Program-made: the position numbers and the translations under genes
Notes under the pieces: model-generated
What the model was told of the DNA's origin: nothing
The model's input: the letters and a program-made list of their open reading frames with translations, nothing else
The model's database searches: none
DNA from: JACVRW01 sp963811055
GTDB lineage: Bacteria; Actinomycetota; Thermoleophilia; Solirubrobacterales; Thermoleophilaceae
Direction of reading: 5' to 3'
Length of the DNA stretch: 64,000 nucleotides
Assembly (NCBI GenBank): GCA_963811055.1
Contig: CAWEPQ010000020.1
Coordinates: 434,001 to 498,000 of the forward strand
Shown: piece by piece, positions 31,060-40,313 of the stretch
Numbering within the stretch: the first letter of the stretch is position 1
Layout: every line of letters starts with the position of its first letter

Positions 31060-31386
31060 TCACGAGCGCGGGTCGTCGCCATCGGCGAGCACGGGCTCAC
31101 ATGCCTGGCGCCGGATCGCGTCGGCGAGGGTGCTCGTGCGCAGCTCGTCTCGAGCCCAACCGATCACTCCAGGCTCGCCGTACGCTTTGGTGTCCCGGGC
31201 GACAACCGCTTCTCGCAGTCGGTCGTACAGGTCCTCGAGCGCCTCTTCCACCTCGGCGCCCCTGCCCTGCTCGCCGAACCCGGCGATCCGGGCGAAATAC
31301 CCGCCGCACCCCGAGCCCTTCCCGAAGAAGTCACGTCGGGTGTAGATGAGCTCGACGACGGGCGTCACGCACGACAACCACATCAA
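31060..31386 (-). CDS. Small hypothetical protein
   Basis: 108 residues that I do not recognise. Third codon positions are mostly G or C, as in real genes here. The sequence has a charged helical centre (EVEEALEDLYDRLREAVV) and a Cys pair in GSGCGGYF with a Tyr/Arg-rich start. No signal peptide or membrane segment is clear. The given start is ATG 31386; a GTG nineteen bases or so inside is an alternative. It sits alone between the non-coding stretch and the terminator of the second response-regulator gene. It could be a short cytosolic protein or a fragment of a longer lost gene. Confidence 0.45.
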   Translation of the reverse strand: MMWLSCVTPVVELIYTRRDFFGKGSGCGGYFARIAGFGEQGRGAEVEEALEDLYDRLREAVVARDTKAYGEPGVIGWARDELRTSTLADAIRRQACEPVLADGDDPRS

Positions 31387-31424
31387 CGGCGTCGGACGAA
31401 CACCCGTTCGCCCCCAGAACGCAC

Positions 31425-31453
31425 AAAGGGCGGGCCCCGGCGGCCCGCCCCTT
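31425..31453 (-). terminator. Intrinsic-type terminator of the second LuxR regulator gene
   Basis: Twelve-base arms (31425-31436 and 31442-31453) pair at eleven of twelve positions around a five-base loop. The core is GGGCGGGCC/GGCCCGCCC. On the minus strand it lies 24 bases after the stop of the response-regulator gene and is followed by TTTGTGC, a weak T-run. Confidence 0.75.
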
Positions 31454-31477
31454 GCGTGATTCGGTTGAGATTGCGGC

Positions 31478-32188
31478 TCAGGCGGCGCCGGCGGCGCTGA
31501 CCGGGCGCAGCTCGCTCACCGACGCCAGGTCGGCGTCGGTTGCGGCCGACGCCGCGGCGGGCGTGGCCACGCGGCGGAGCAGGCCGTGCGTGTAGGCGTA
31601 CCGGCTCGCTTCGGTGCGGTTCGACACACCGAGCTTGCGGTAGATGTTCGAGAGGTGGAACTTGACCGTCTGCTCGGTCACCCACAGCTCTCGGCCGATA
31701 CGGGCGTTGGTGAGCCCGTCGGACACGAGGCCGAGGATCTCCCGCTCGCGAGCGGTGAGGTCGTCGCCCGCGCCCAGGGGCAGCTTGCCCTCGGCCAGCG
31801 CCAGCGGCAGCGCCGTGACGATGTTCCGGGCCACGATCTCGCGGATGAGCGTGCCGAGGCTCGGGAGGTGGGCCGACTTCGAGAGGCAGGCGTCCGCACC
31901 GGCGGCCAGCGCCTCTGAGATCCACTGGTCCTCCATGCGCATCGTGAGCAGCAGGATCACGCTCGAGGGCGCCTCCTCGCGGCACTCGCGGATGCGCTCG
32001 AGCGCGTGCTCGGAGCTCTGCATCTCGTCGACCAGCACGATCTCCGGCTGCGACTCGGCGATCGGCCGGCGCACGGGGGCGCGACCGTCGACCTTCCCGA
32101 TCAGGTTCAGGCCCGCGGCGCTGCGCAGAGCCAGGCGAATTGTCTCAATGACGAACGAGCTATCAGCGACTATCACCATCTTCTTCAT
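31478..32188 (-). CDS. LuxR/NarL-type response regulator, paralogue of the one at 24 kb
   Basis: 236 residues with the same plan and high similarity to the 24064-24735 protein. The receiver domain has VADSSF (Asp9), LVDEM (Asp54), LTMRM and SKSA. The HTH (about 140-200) has LTAREREILGLVSDGLTNARIG and TEQTVKFHLSNIYRKLGVSN. A 35-residue Ala-rich tail follows. The start is ATG 32188 with GGGAG eight bases upstream. Like its sister it lacks one acidic-pocket Asp and no kinase gene is adjacent. The recognition helix (TEQTVKFHLSNIYRKLG) is identical in both, so the two probably bind overlapping DNA sites. A hairpin terminator follows the gene. Confidence 0.88.
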   Translation of the reverse strand: MKKMVIVADSSFVIETIRLALRSAAGLNLIGKVDGRAPVRRPIAESQPEIVLVDEMQSSEHALERIRECREEAPSSVILLLTMRMEDQWISEALAAGADACLSKSAHLPSLGTLIREIVARNIVTALPLALAEGKLPLGAGDDLTAREREILGLVSDGLTNARIGRELWVTEQTVKFHLSNIYRKLGVSNRTEASRYAYTHGLLRRVATPAAASAATDADLASVSELRPVSAAGAA

Positions 32189-32234
32189 GGCGGCTATCTC
32201 CCTTGGATGAGGTGTGAGCGCGGCGAAGTGGAAC

Positions 32235-32263
32235 TCCCCCGCGCTCGACTAACGCACGGGGGA
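32235..32263 (-). promoter_or_regulatory. Inverted repeat upstream of the LuxR regulator gene
   Basis: TCCCCCG (32235-32241) and CGGGGGA (32257-32263) are perfect 7-bp complements 15 bases apart, 47 bases upstream of the regulator start on the minus strand. It may be an operator for the regulator itself, or a terminator for the hydrolase gene upstream. The 130-base gap between the two genes holds nothing else I can name. Confidence 0.35.
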
Positions 32264-32318
32264 CGCCATTTCTTCCTCGCCGATAGTCGGGGTGCCTTCG
32301 GGGGGGAGCGGGGGCCGG

Positions 32319-33314
32319 TCAGCCGGCCGGCTCGAAGACCACCACGCCGTCGCGCTCGTGCTCGCGCACGCGACCCTCGGCCATCAGGAGATCCATGTGG
32401 CCGAGCACCTCGGACAGCGTGAGAAAGGCCTGGGTGACCGCGATGTTCCCCCAGAGCGCCTGGGCCACCTCGTGGGCGGTCCGCGGGCGCTCGACCACCA
32501 GGCGGTGGATCTTGTCCGCGCGCCGGGCGTGCATCGCGAAGCGCTGGTCGATCAGCGGCCGGTGGTCCACGATCGGGTCGCCGTGGCCGGGCAGCACCAG
32601 CTCCAGGTCCATCTCGCGGGTCTGGCGCAGCGAGTCGAGGTAGGCGATGAGCGCCCGCGAGCGCTCCCCGGACCCGTCCAGCTTGCGGGTGATGAGGGGA
32701 TTGGAGGAGATGTGGGCGAGCAGGTGGTCCCCGGCGATCAGGTGGCCGCGCTCGCGATCGAAGAACACCGTGTCGCTCGGGCTGTGCCCCGGACGGAACG
32801 CCACCTCGAACGTGCGATCACGCAGCTCGATCCGGCCGCCGTCGTGAAGCGCCCGCGTGACCTCCACGCGCGCCCCCCACGCGCGGAAGGCCCGCGACAC
32901 GGACTGGAGCGCGGAGGTCACGTCCTCGCCGATGCCGTGACGGAGCATCACGTCCCGCGCGAAGTCGTCCTCGGCCTGGGACTCCACCGAGAAGTTCTCC
33001 ACGAAGGGCACCGCGGAGTCGATCACGGCCACCTCGGCACCCGAGTGGGCGGCCACGAGCGACACGAGCCCGAGGTGATCGATGTGCTGGTGGGTCAGCA
33101 CCACCAGCTCGATGTCCTCGAGGGCATGGCCGAGATCCGCGATCCCGCGCTGGAGCACGTCGAATGAGGTGCCCGAGTTGGGGCCCGCATCCACCAGGGT
33201 CAGCGGGTCGTCCTCGATCAGGTAGACGTTCACGCGCCCAACCGCGAACGGGGTGGGAATCGCCAGCCGGTGGATCCCGGCGGCGGCCGCGGGGGCGTAG
33301 GGATCGTCGCTCAC
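32319..33314 (-). CDS. Metallo-beta-lactamase-fold hydrolase
   Basis: 331 residues. THQHIDHLG is the HxHxDH metal motif, with later ligands in RPGHSPSD, AGDHLL and LPGHGDP. A C-terminal winged-helix-like domain of about 70 residues (VVERPRTAHEVAQALWG) is typical of the LACTB2-like branch. The family hydrolyses thioesters, phosphodiesters or lactones; the substrate here cannot be read from sequence. The ATG start lies 34 bases after the GMC oxidoreductase stop, so it probably shares a transcript with the oxidoreductase and aldo/keto reductase genes. Confidence 0.87.
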   Translation of the reverse strand: MSDDPYAPAAAAGIHRLAIPTPFAVGRVNVYLIEDDPLTLVDAGPNSGTSFDVLQRGIADLGHALEDIELVVLTHQHIDHLGLVSLVAAHSGAEVAVIDSAVPFVENFSVESQAEDDFARDVMLRHGIGEDVTSALQSVSRAFRAWGARVEVTRALHDGGRIELRDRTFEVAFRPGHSPSDTVFFDRERGHLIAGDHLLAHISSNPLITRKLDGSGERSRALIAYLDSLRQTREMDLELVLPGHGDPIVDHRPLIDQRFAMHARRADKIHRLVVERPRTAHEVAQALWGNIAVTQAFLTLSEVLGHMDLLMAEGRVREHERDGVVVFEPAG

Positions 33315-33348
33315 GGTGACTCGTCCGGTTCGGGCCGAAGGTCCACGC

Positions 33349-35024
33349 TCATCGCCGGGCGCGCGGAGAGTCGCGTGCGAGCTCCTCGGCGGCGCGGATG
33401 GCGAGCGCCACGATCGTGAGGGTCGGGCCCACCGCCCCGGAGGTGGGGAACACCGAGCTACTCGCCACCACGAGGTTCGGCGCGCCGTGCACGCGGCAGT
33501 GCTCGTCCACCACCCCGCGTCCCGGGGCGTCCGCCATCCGCGTGAGCCCGAGCTGGTGCGTGCCGTCGCCCAGCTTCACGTCGGCCAGCGCCTCCTCCTC
33601 GGACGGCAGCTCCACGGTGCCCGCGCCGAGCCGCTCGAGCTCCGCGCCCACGATCGTGAGCCCGCGCGCCGATGCGCGCCCGATCCGAGCTGCTCACCCG
33701 GTAGGAGAGCGACAGCCGCGGCACCCCGTGGACGTCGCGCTCGCGCGAGAGCGTCACGCGGTTCTCCGACTCGGGCGACTGCTCGGCGTCGAAGCGCAGC
33801 CGCATCGAGCCCGACCGCGGGCTCGTCATGAAGGAGGGGAGGGTGCGCTTGGAGAGCCACCGCCGGCGCGCCCACATCGCGCCGTAGCTGCCCACGGCCG
33901 GAAGCCCGCGGGCCACGTTGGCCACATGGCGCGGCACGTTCTCGATCTCGCCGTAGCGGCGGTGGATGCCCTTGGACTTCCAGTCCACGCGCCCGCGGGC
34001 CATCCCGGCCCGGACGAGGGCGAATGTGGACAGGAGGGCGTCGGAGTGGGTGGGGTCGCCGGGCTCGGGATACCACAGCGCCAGCGCCAGGTTGAGCAGC
34101 CCGTGCTCGCGCTGAGCGTCGTCCCCGATCCTGAGGATGCGGCGGCAGTACACGGAGTCGCGCGTGAGGAGGAAGCCGCCGGCGTCGGCCGCCTTGGCCC
34201 GGTCCGTCGAGCTCCACCCGGCCCACCTCGGCCACCGGATGCGTCATGTAGAAGCGCCCGACGAGGTCGTGCTCGTTACCGATGCCCGCGGGGGTCTGCT
34301 CGTTCGACGCGAGCAGCAGCCGGGCCGACTCGAGCCCGCCGGCCGCGACCACGAACGCGCGCGCCTCGACCTCGAAGCGCCGCTCCGGGCCGCCCGCCAC
34401 CACGGCACGCTCCACCGCGCCGCCCACGGGGTCGCGATCCAGCCGTGTGACCGTGGCGTGATGGATCACCCGCACGTTGGCCGCCAGGTCGAGCCGCTCC
34501 CTGTAGCGCCGCCAGAAGTTCACCGGCGGGCTCCAGCGCCACAGCCGCCCGTCCTCCAGGAGGCTCTGGCGGTCGCCGACCACGAACGGCTCGGCCATCG
34601 GCAGGGCCTCGGCGTCCTGATACTCGAACGCACCGAGGTCGCAGTACTCGTGGGCGCGGGCGTAGTACGGGTGCAGCGTGTCCGGGCCGATCGGCCAGCC
34701 GCTCCCCGGAATCCAGTCGCGGTGCTCGAAGTCGATCGCCTGGAGCGGCGCGCAGCGACCGCCCCACTGGGTGGTCGTGCCCCCCAAACGGCGCTGGCGC
34801 ACCAGCTCGAGCGGATCGTGGTCGGTGCCCGGCTCGAGCTCCCCGCGGCTCGCATCCTGGCTCTCGTCCTCCGCCCGCGAGCCACCCGACTCGAGGAGCA
34901 CCACCTCGAGGCCGGGGCGCGCGAGCTCGAGGGCGGCGGTCACGCCGGCCGCGCCTGAGCCGATCACGCAAACGTCGGCGCGGAGCACCTCGCCAGGCTC
35001 GACCTTGCGACCGTCGAGGATCAC
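33349..35024 (-). CDS. GMC-family FAD oxidoreductase, two frameshifts
   Basis: Reads as 557 residues after removing one extra base near 34200 and one near 33675. The N-terminus has the FAD motif CVIGSGAAGVTAALELA and the second nucleotide motif LGGTTTQWGG, with FVVAAGGLESARLLL further in. The middle part (YCRRILRIGDDAQREHG) and the C-terminal GMC domain (GTHQLGLTRM with the catalytic His, then VVASSSVFPTSGAVGPTLT) lie in two other frames. The family oxidises alcohols or sugars using FAD. The GTG start overlaps the aldo/keto reductase stop by four bases (GTGA), so the two are likely translated together and may act on the same carbohydrate. Confidence 0.85.
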
Positions 35025-36043
35025 GCCTGTCCGGGCGGTGACGGGGCGAGGGCGGCCGCGACGTTGGCCTCCACGTGCTCGGTCCGGCTCATGCCCGCGA
35101 GCACGGAGCTCACCCCGGGCGCCGCGAGCGCGAACCGGAGCAGCTCCCCGGCGCGATTGGCGTCCTGGCCCAGCAGGCCCGAGTCGTCGAACGGACCCGC
35201 GCCCATGATTCCCACTCCCTGCTCGGCGGCGCGTGGCCCCACATGGCCCAGCACCGTACGCCGCGCGGCGCTGTAGGGGATCTGAAGGCAGGCGATGCCG
35301 GGCACCAGGAGTGCCGCGTCGGCCTCGTCCGGGGTCGCGCAGGACACGCCGAAGTGGCCCACCTTGCCGGCGAGCACGAGCGCCTCGAGCGCGGGGAGGA
35401 ACTCCTGGCGCTCGAGGATGTCGAGCGGCGGCGCGTGAAGGAGGAGCAGCTCAACCCGGTCGCGGCCGAGCCGGCGGAGGCTGCGCTCGAGGGCCACGGT
35501 CAGGTAGCGCGGGGCGTAGCAACCAGCGGCGCTGCCGCCGCGCGCGAGGCCTCCGAGGCCGGCTTCGTGGCCGCGCGCTCCGGACCGCCGCGCGGACGCG
35601 ACCGCGAGCGGGGTCTTCAACAGTCCCACCTTGGTGCAGAGCACCAGCTCGCCGGACTCGCCTCGGAACGCCCTTCCCAACATCCGCTCGCTGATCCCGC
35701 GTGCGTAGCAATCGGCGGTGTCGAAGAGGTTGATCCCCGCGTGCCTGGCCGCGTCGATCGCTCGGCGGCCCTCCGCCGGCGACCGGCCCTGCCAGAAGGC
35801 CCCGAGCTTCGCGCAGCCCATCCCGAGCGCGGAGACCATCAGCCCCGTGCCGCCGAGGGGCTTGCGCTCCAGCCCGTCCTCCGACACTCCTACGGCCCGG
35901 TTTCGAACGCGCTCGAAGCGGCCCGGCCGAGCGGTGTTCCGAGTCGTCCGCCGGAGGAGGCGCTCCGCGCTCACCGGGAGTGCCGCGTCGGCCTGGTTTC
36001 GCACGGTGGCCAGCAGACTGCGCCCACCGCGCCTGACGATCAC
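35021..36043 (-). CDS. Aldo/keto reductase
   Basis: The core starts at LERKPLGGTGLMVSALGMGC (near 35872) and runs through FDTADCYARGISERMLG, LVLCTKVGL, VELLLLHAPP and FGVSCATPDEADAALL to a C-terminal NADPH-binding part (SVLAGMSRTEHVEANV). The catalytic Asp-Tyr-Lys-His set is visible in DTADCY, CTKVG and LLHAP. I give the start at GTG 36043, which overlaps the glycosyltransferase stop as GTGA and keeps the frame open. A GTG at 35887 would give 288 residues, closer to family size but without a ribosome site. The family reduces sugar or ketone carbonyls with NADPH. It is coupled to the GMC oxidoreductase by a 4-nt overlap. Confidence 0.82.
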   Translation of the reverse strand: MIVRRGGRSLLATVRNQADAALPVSAERLLRRTTRNTARPGRFERVRNRAVGVSEDGLERKPLGGTGLMVSALGMGCAKLGAFWQGRSPAEGRRAIDAARHAGINLFDTADCYARGISERMLGRAFRGESGELVLCTKVGLLKTPLAVASARRSGARGHEAGLGGLARGGSAAGCYAPRYLTVALERSLRRLGRDRVELLLLHAPPLDILERQEFLPALEALVLAGKVGHFGVSCATPDEADAALLVPGIACLQIPYSAARRTVLGHVGPRAAEQGVGIMGAGPFDDSGLLGQDANRAGELLRFALAAPGVSSVLAGMSRTEHVEANVAAALAPSPPGQA

Positions 36044-37276
36044 GCTCGGGCGAGAAGAACTCCCGCACGTACGCGCGGCCGGCGGCGCCGATCCTCGCGG
36101 CCAGCTCGGGGTCGAGGGCAAGCTGCTCGAGGCACTCCACGAAACTCCTCGCCGGTGTCCGCCATCAGGCAGTGCACGCCGTCCTCGATTGCCAGGCCGC
36201 GCACCCCGGCCGAGGTGGTCACGACGGGCAGCCCCGCGGCCATGGCCTCGAGCACCTTGGTCTTCACGCCGGTGCCCTCGACCATCGGCGCCACGAACGC
36301 GCGGTGGCGCGAGAGCTCGGCGCCCACGTCGTCCACGTAGCCCAGGAACCTGATCGCAGGATGACTCGAGCTTCGGCGCACCCCTCGGGGCACGGCCCCA
36401 CGACGGACAGCCGGAAGCGCGGCGGCACGCCCAGGCGACTCGCGACCTCGGACGCGAACCAGCGCACCGCCACCTCGTTCGGGAAGTAGTCGAGGCCGCC
36501 GACGAAAACGATCGACGAGGGTCGCTGGCGCGCACGTCCGCCGGACGGCTCGGGCACGCGGGATCGCCATGGGCAGGCACGCCACCGGCACACCCGGCGC
36601 GCTCCTCCAGCCGGGTCGGCCTCGCCGCGGCCACCAGCGAGACGGCATCGCCTCGCGCGCCACCTCCAGCTCGCGCCTGTCGAGCGTGCGCGCCTCGAGG
36701 CTGAGCGAGCCGCGCGGCGAGCCAGCCCGCCGGCTTGGAGAGGAACGGCGGCAGCTGGTGCGCGTAGTAGCCGAGGATGGTGGCGTTGTCGCCTCCCTGG
36801 ACGCAGCAGCCAGCGGTAGCGCTCGGAGAGGAGGTCGTCGAGGTCGACGATCATGCGGGAGCCCGGTGGCGCGGGCGAGCGGCACCGTGCGGATCATGTC
36901 CGCCACCACGAGCTCGCAGCCCGTCGACGGCCGCGATCGCCCGGACCTTCTCGGCTCCGCGCTGGGAGAAGAAGAGGCACTCGTTCAGGCTCATGCGCCC
37001 GCGCGCGAAGCCCACGAGGTTGCGTGGCGATCTGCAGCGGGCCGGCAAGCGGGATCCTGTGCACGCGTGCATGCCCTGCGTCGCGGAGGCAGGCCCTCGG
37101 GCGTCCTTTCGGGCCACCACGGCCACCTCCAGCGGGTAACCGAGCGCCTGGAGCGAGCGGATGATCGTCGCGATGACGGCCTTGCGGCCGGTGCGGGGCC
37201 CGCCGGGGTCGCGGCTGGCGACGATCAGGATCCCGGGTTGCTCGGGCGGCGTCCTGTTGACCACGACTTTCGGCAC
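36040..37276 (-). CDS. GT4-family glycosyltransferase, about ten frameshifts
   Basis: Residues recognisable in order across all three frames: ILIVASRDPGGPRTGRK at the start, SLNECLFFSQRGAEKVRAIA, LVVADMIRTVPLARATGLP, MIVDLDDLLSERYRWLL, IVFVGGLDYFPNEVAVRWFA, IRFLGYVDDVGAELSRHRAF, VAPMVEGTGVKTKVLEAMAA with GLPVVTTSAG, and ARIGAAGRAYVREFFSPE. This is the two-domain GT-B plan of GT4 enzymes (the GTGVKTKVLEAMA loop binds the sugar nucleotide). Removing about ten single extra bases gives roughly 408 residues, the usual size. Every frame change is in the same direction. The start is GTG 37276; the stop is taken as the TGA that overlaps the aldo/keto reductase GTG. It transfers a sugar in capsule or glycolipid synthesis. 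Confidence 0.7.
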
Positions 37277-37356
37277 CTGACAGAAGATCCGAGCCTGCTG
37301 ACAGAGGTTGGCGGAGCAGATCGGTACTCCGTCCGGAGGCCCGGACTCCTGACAGA
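37277..37356. promoter_or_regulatory. Three direct CTGACAGA repeats between divergent polysaccharide genes
   Basis: CTGACAGA occurs at 37277-37284, 37298-37305 and 37349-37356, in the 80 bases separating the GT4 gene (minus) from the Wzz/BY-kinase gene (plus). Start-to-start spacing is 21 and 51 bases, about two and five helical turns, as expected of a regulator binding on one face of the DNA. Function is inferred from placement only. Confidence 0.4.
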
Positions 37357-38978
37357 ATGGGAGGTCCTTCGTTTCGGTACCCGCTGGGGGCGGGAGATAT
37401 CAGCGATACGTCGACACTCGGTGACTACATCACAGATACTGCGCCGGCGCAAATGGATCGTCCTTCAGGCGGCGGTCCTCGTTCCGCTCGCCGTTCTCGC
37501 CTTCACGCTCACGCAGGAGCGAGCTGTTACCAGGGCGAGGCGCAGGTGCTCCTCAACACCGAGGACGCGACCGCGCAGGCGATCGGGGCACGTGGCCGGC
37601 AGGCGCAGCGCCGACGAGCTCGACCGCGACGCCTCGACCCAGGCGGAGTGGCGCGGACCCCTGAGCTGGCCGCCCGCGTCCTCCGCGAGGTGGGCGCCGA
37701 CGGGCAGACCCCGGAGGAGCTGCTGGACAGGACCGAGCGTGGAGGCGCGCTCGGGTTCCGACATCCTGACCTTCAAGGTCGAGGACCCGTCTCCGGCTCG
37801 GGCTCGGCGAGCTGGCGGATGCCTACGCATCGGAGTACGTGAGCTACCGGCGCCCGCCTGGGAGCGGCATCGATCGCCGAGGCGCGGAACGACGTGCAGC
37901 GCCGCTTGGACAACCTGGGCCCGGAGCGACGGGCGGGCAGCTGGCCGAGCAGCTCGCGGCACGCTTCGCCGGCTCGAGACCGTGGCCGCGCTCCAGGGCG
38001 CCGACGTGACCGCGTGCGCAGAGCGGACGAAGCGGAGAAGGTGCAGCCGCGACCCGTCCGGAACACGGCAATCGGGCTCGTGCTCGGCCTGGTGCTCGGG
38101 GTGGCCCTCGCATTCTCGAGGGACCTCTTCGATCGGCGCGTGCGCTCGGCCGACGAGGCGGCGGAGCTGGTGGGACTTCCCCTCCTGGCGCGGCTGCCCG
38201 GGCGGACGATGAAGCGCCGCGGAGCCAGCCGGCTCCCGCTCGTGCACGAGCCGGACGGCCCGGAGGCGGACGGCTACCGAACGCTCATGTACCGGCTCCA
38301 GATGGTCAACGCGGAGCGTCGCGCGCAGGTGATCCTGGTCACCAGCGCGGTGGAGGGGGAGGGCAAGACCACCACCGCCGGCCAATCTCGCGCTCGCGCT
38401 GGCCCGCGCGGGCCACCGCACGGCGCTGGTCGAGCTCGACATGTGGCGGCCCGCGCTGCACCGCATGTTCGGGTTCAAGAGCCGGGTGGGGCTGGCCGAC
38501 GTGCTGCTCGGCCGCGCCGAGCGTGGACGCGGCGCTGGTGCGCGCCGACTCCGGGCAGCGATCGTCGGACGCCGCGCGCGCGCAACGGCGGCGACCCGGG
38601 AGTGGGCGCCTCGCCGTGCTGCCCGCGGGCGCAGCCCGTCGCACCCCAGCGACCTGATCGCGCTGCCGACCCTGACCGGACGTCCTGGCCTCCCTGCGCG
38701 TGCGCGTGGAGATCGTGATCCTCGACGCGCCGCCGCTGGTGCAGGGCGGCGACGGAATCGCGCTCGCCGCAAGGCGGACGCGCGTGCTCGTGGTCACGCG
38801 GCTTGGCGGCGTCCATCGCGAGGGCCTGCTCAGGAGCTCCGCCGGCGCCTGCAGGACATCCCGGTTCCCGCGATCGGCGTGGCCGTCACGGACGCCGAGC
38901 GCGACGGCTCGGATCGCTGGCGCCGTTACTACCGTGCGGACCCGCTGGCGGGGCCAGGACCGGGCAGCGGTCAGCTGA
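37357..38978 (+). CDS. Wzz-type chain-length regulator fused to a BY-kinase, frameshifted
   Basis: The N-terminus carries SDTSTLGDY and RRRKWIVLQAAVLVPLAVLAF, the first membrane helix of Wzz proteins, then YQGEAQVLLNTEDATAQAI. A second helix (TAIGLVLGLVLGVALAFSRD) and RTLMYRLQMVN lead into the kinase domain. It has a Walker A (SAVEGEGKTTTA), a Walker A' region (HRTALVELDMWRP) and VILDAPPL. The C-terminus has a short Tyr pair (RWRRYYR). At one point two single-base insertions (cGag and gTtac near 37520) can be removed to restore TQEQLYQGEAQ, the expected family sequence. Many more breaks occur downstream. The start is uncertain; ATG 37357 is used. It controls polymer length and export at the membrane. 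The stop is taken as TGA 38976-38978. Confidence 0.7.
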
Positions 38979-38995
38979 ACCGGCGCCGCCGGCCG

Positions 38996-40306
38996 ATGGC
39001 ACACCCCTCCGAAGCCCTGCGACAGCGGCTCGGCCGGGCCGGCGCATCGCCCGTGCGGCGGGCGAGCTCGGGACGCTCCTGTCGGGCTTCGTGGGTCAGG
39101 CGGTGATCGTGGTCAGCGGCGTGATCGCGGCGCGGCTGCTCGGCCCCGAGGACCGCGGCTACCTCGCGCTGCTTGTCCTCGTCCTGCTGATCGTGGCGAA
39201 GCTCGGCGGACTCGGGATCCCGCTGGCGGTGACCTACTACGTGGCGCGCGACCGCTCCGCCACCGCGGGGATCTGGGCCAAGCTGTCGGCCGCTCGTGCT
39301 GTTCCAGTGCGGCGCTGCTGGCGGGTCTGCACACGGTCGTCCTCTGGGCGCTGCTGGAGAACGACCCGAGTACGTGCTCGGCGCCGCGCTGTGACACCTG
39401 GTGCTCGTGCCGGCCGCGCTGGCGCAGGACTACGGGCTGGCGCACGCTTCAGGGGAAGGGCCGTTTCCTGGCATTCAACGTGCTGCGCCAGGCGCCCCGA
39501 TCGTGATCTACGCCGCCGGCGTCGTGGTGCTGCTGGTGCTGGACCTGGATTGGCTCGGCGAGGTCGCCGTCGTCTGGGCGGGGGCGAACGTGTTGCTCGG
39601 CGCGCTGACCCTGATGGTCGCGCTGCGGCATCTGGGCGGAGGTGCTTCCCGAGCGGGCGCCCAGGATCCGCGGAATGGTCGCGTTCGGGGCCAAGGGGCT
39701 GCTCGGAGCCAACTCCCCGATCGAGTACTACCGCGTTGACCAGGCCGTGGTCGGGCTGTTCCTGACCCCCGTGGCCCTCGGCCTCTACTCGGTGGCGCTG
39801 GCATTCACGAACCTCCCGCGGTCCATCGCGAACAGCCTTGGGGTGGTCGCCTACCCACACGTGGCGGTGCAGAGGACCCCGCCGTGGCCCGGCGGAAGCT
39901 CTGGCGGTTCTTCATGATCACGGTGGCCGTCTGCCTGGCGGTGGTGGTGGCGCTCGAGGTGACCGCCGGGCGTGCTCGTGCCGTTCTTCTTCGGCGACGG
40001 CCTTCAAGGACTCGGTGCCGATCGTCCGCATCCTCCTGGTGAGCGCGCTGCTCATCGCCGCGCGCCGGATCCTCGCCGACGGCGCGCGCGGCCTCGGGCT
40101 TCCCACGCTCGGCACCGTGGCCGAAGTGGTGTCGCTGCTCACGCTCGCGCCCGCGCTGCCGCTGTGCATCAGCCGCTCTGGGGCGTCGAGGGCGTGGCGT
40201 TCGCGCTCGTCATCGCCGGCGTCACGAGCCTGGTGGTGATGCTGGTGGGAATTCTGTTCGCCACCCGCCGGTCCGAGCACCCGGCTGAGGCGCCGGAGGA
40301 GGCTGA
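38996..40306 (+). CDS. Polysaccharide flippase (Wzx/MATE-like), frameshifted
   Basis: ATG 38996 starts MAHPSEALRQRLGRAG. In successive frames follow TLLSGFVGQAVIVVSGVIAA, LLGPEDRGYLALLVLVLLIV, GIPLAVTYYVARDRSA, a GLLGANSPIEYYRVDQAVVG helix, ALGLYSVALAFTNLPRSIAN, FKDSVPIVRILLVSALLIAA and GVEGVAFALVIAGVTSLVVM. This is the helix order of polysaccharide biosynthesis flippases that move lipid-linked repeat units across the membrane. At least seven frame changes are needed. The end is uncertain: the last helix runs in an open frame into the ligase gene, but two TGA codons (40286, 40304) lie in another frame just before a good ribosome site for the next gene. Confidence 0.65.
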
Positions 40307-40313
40307 GCCGGTC

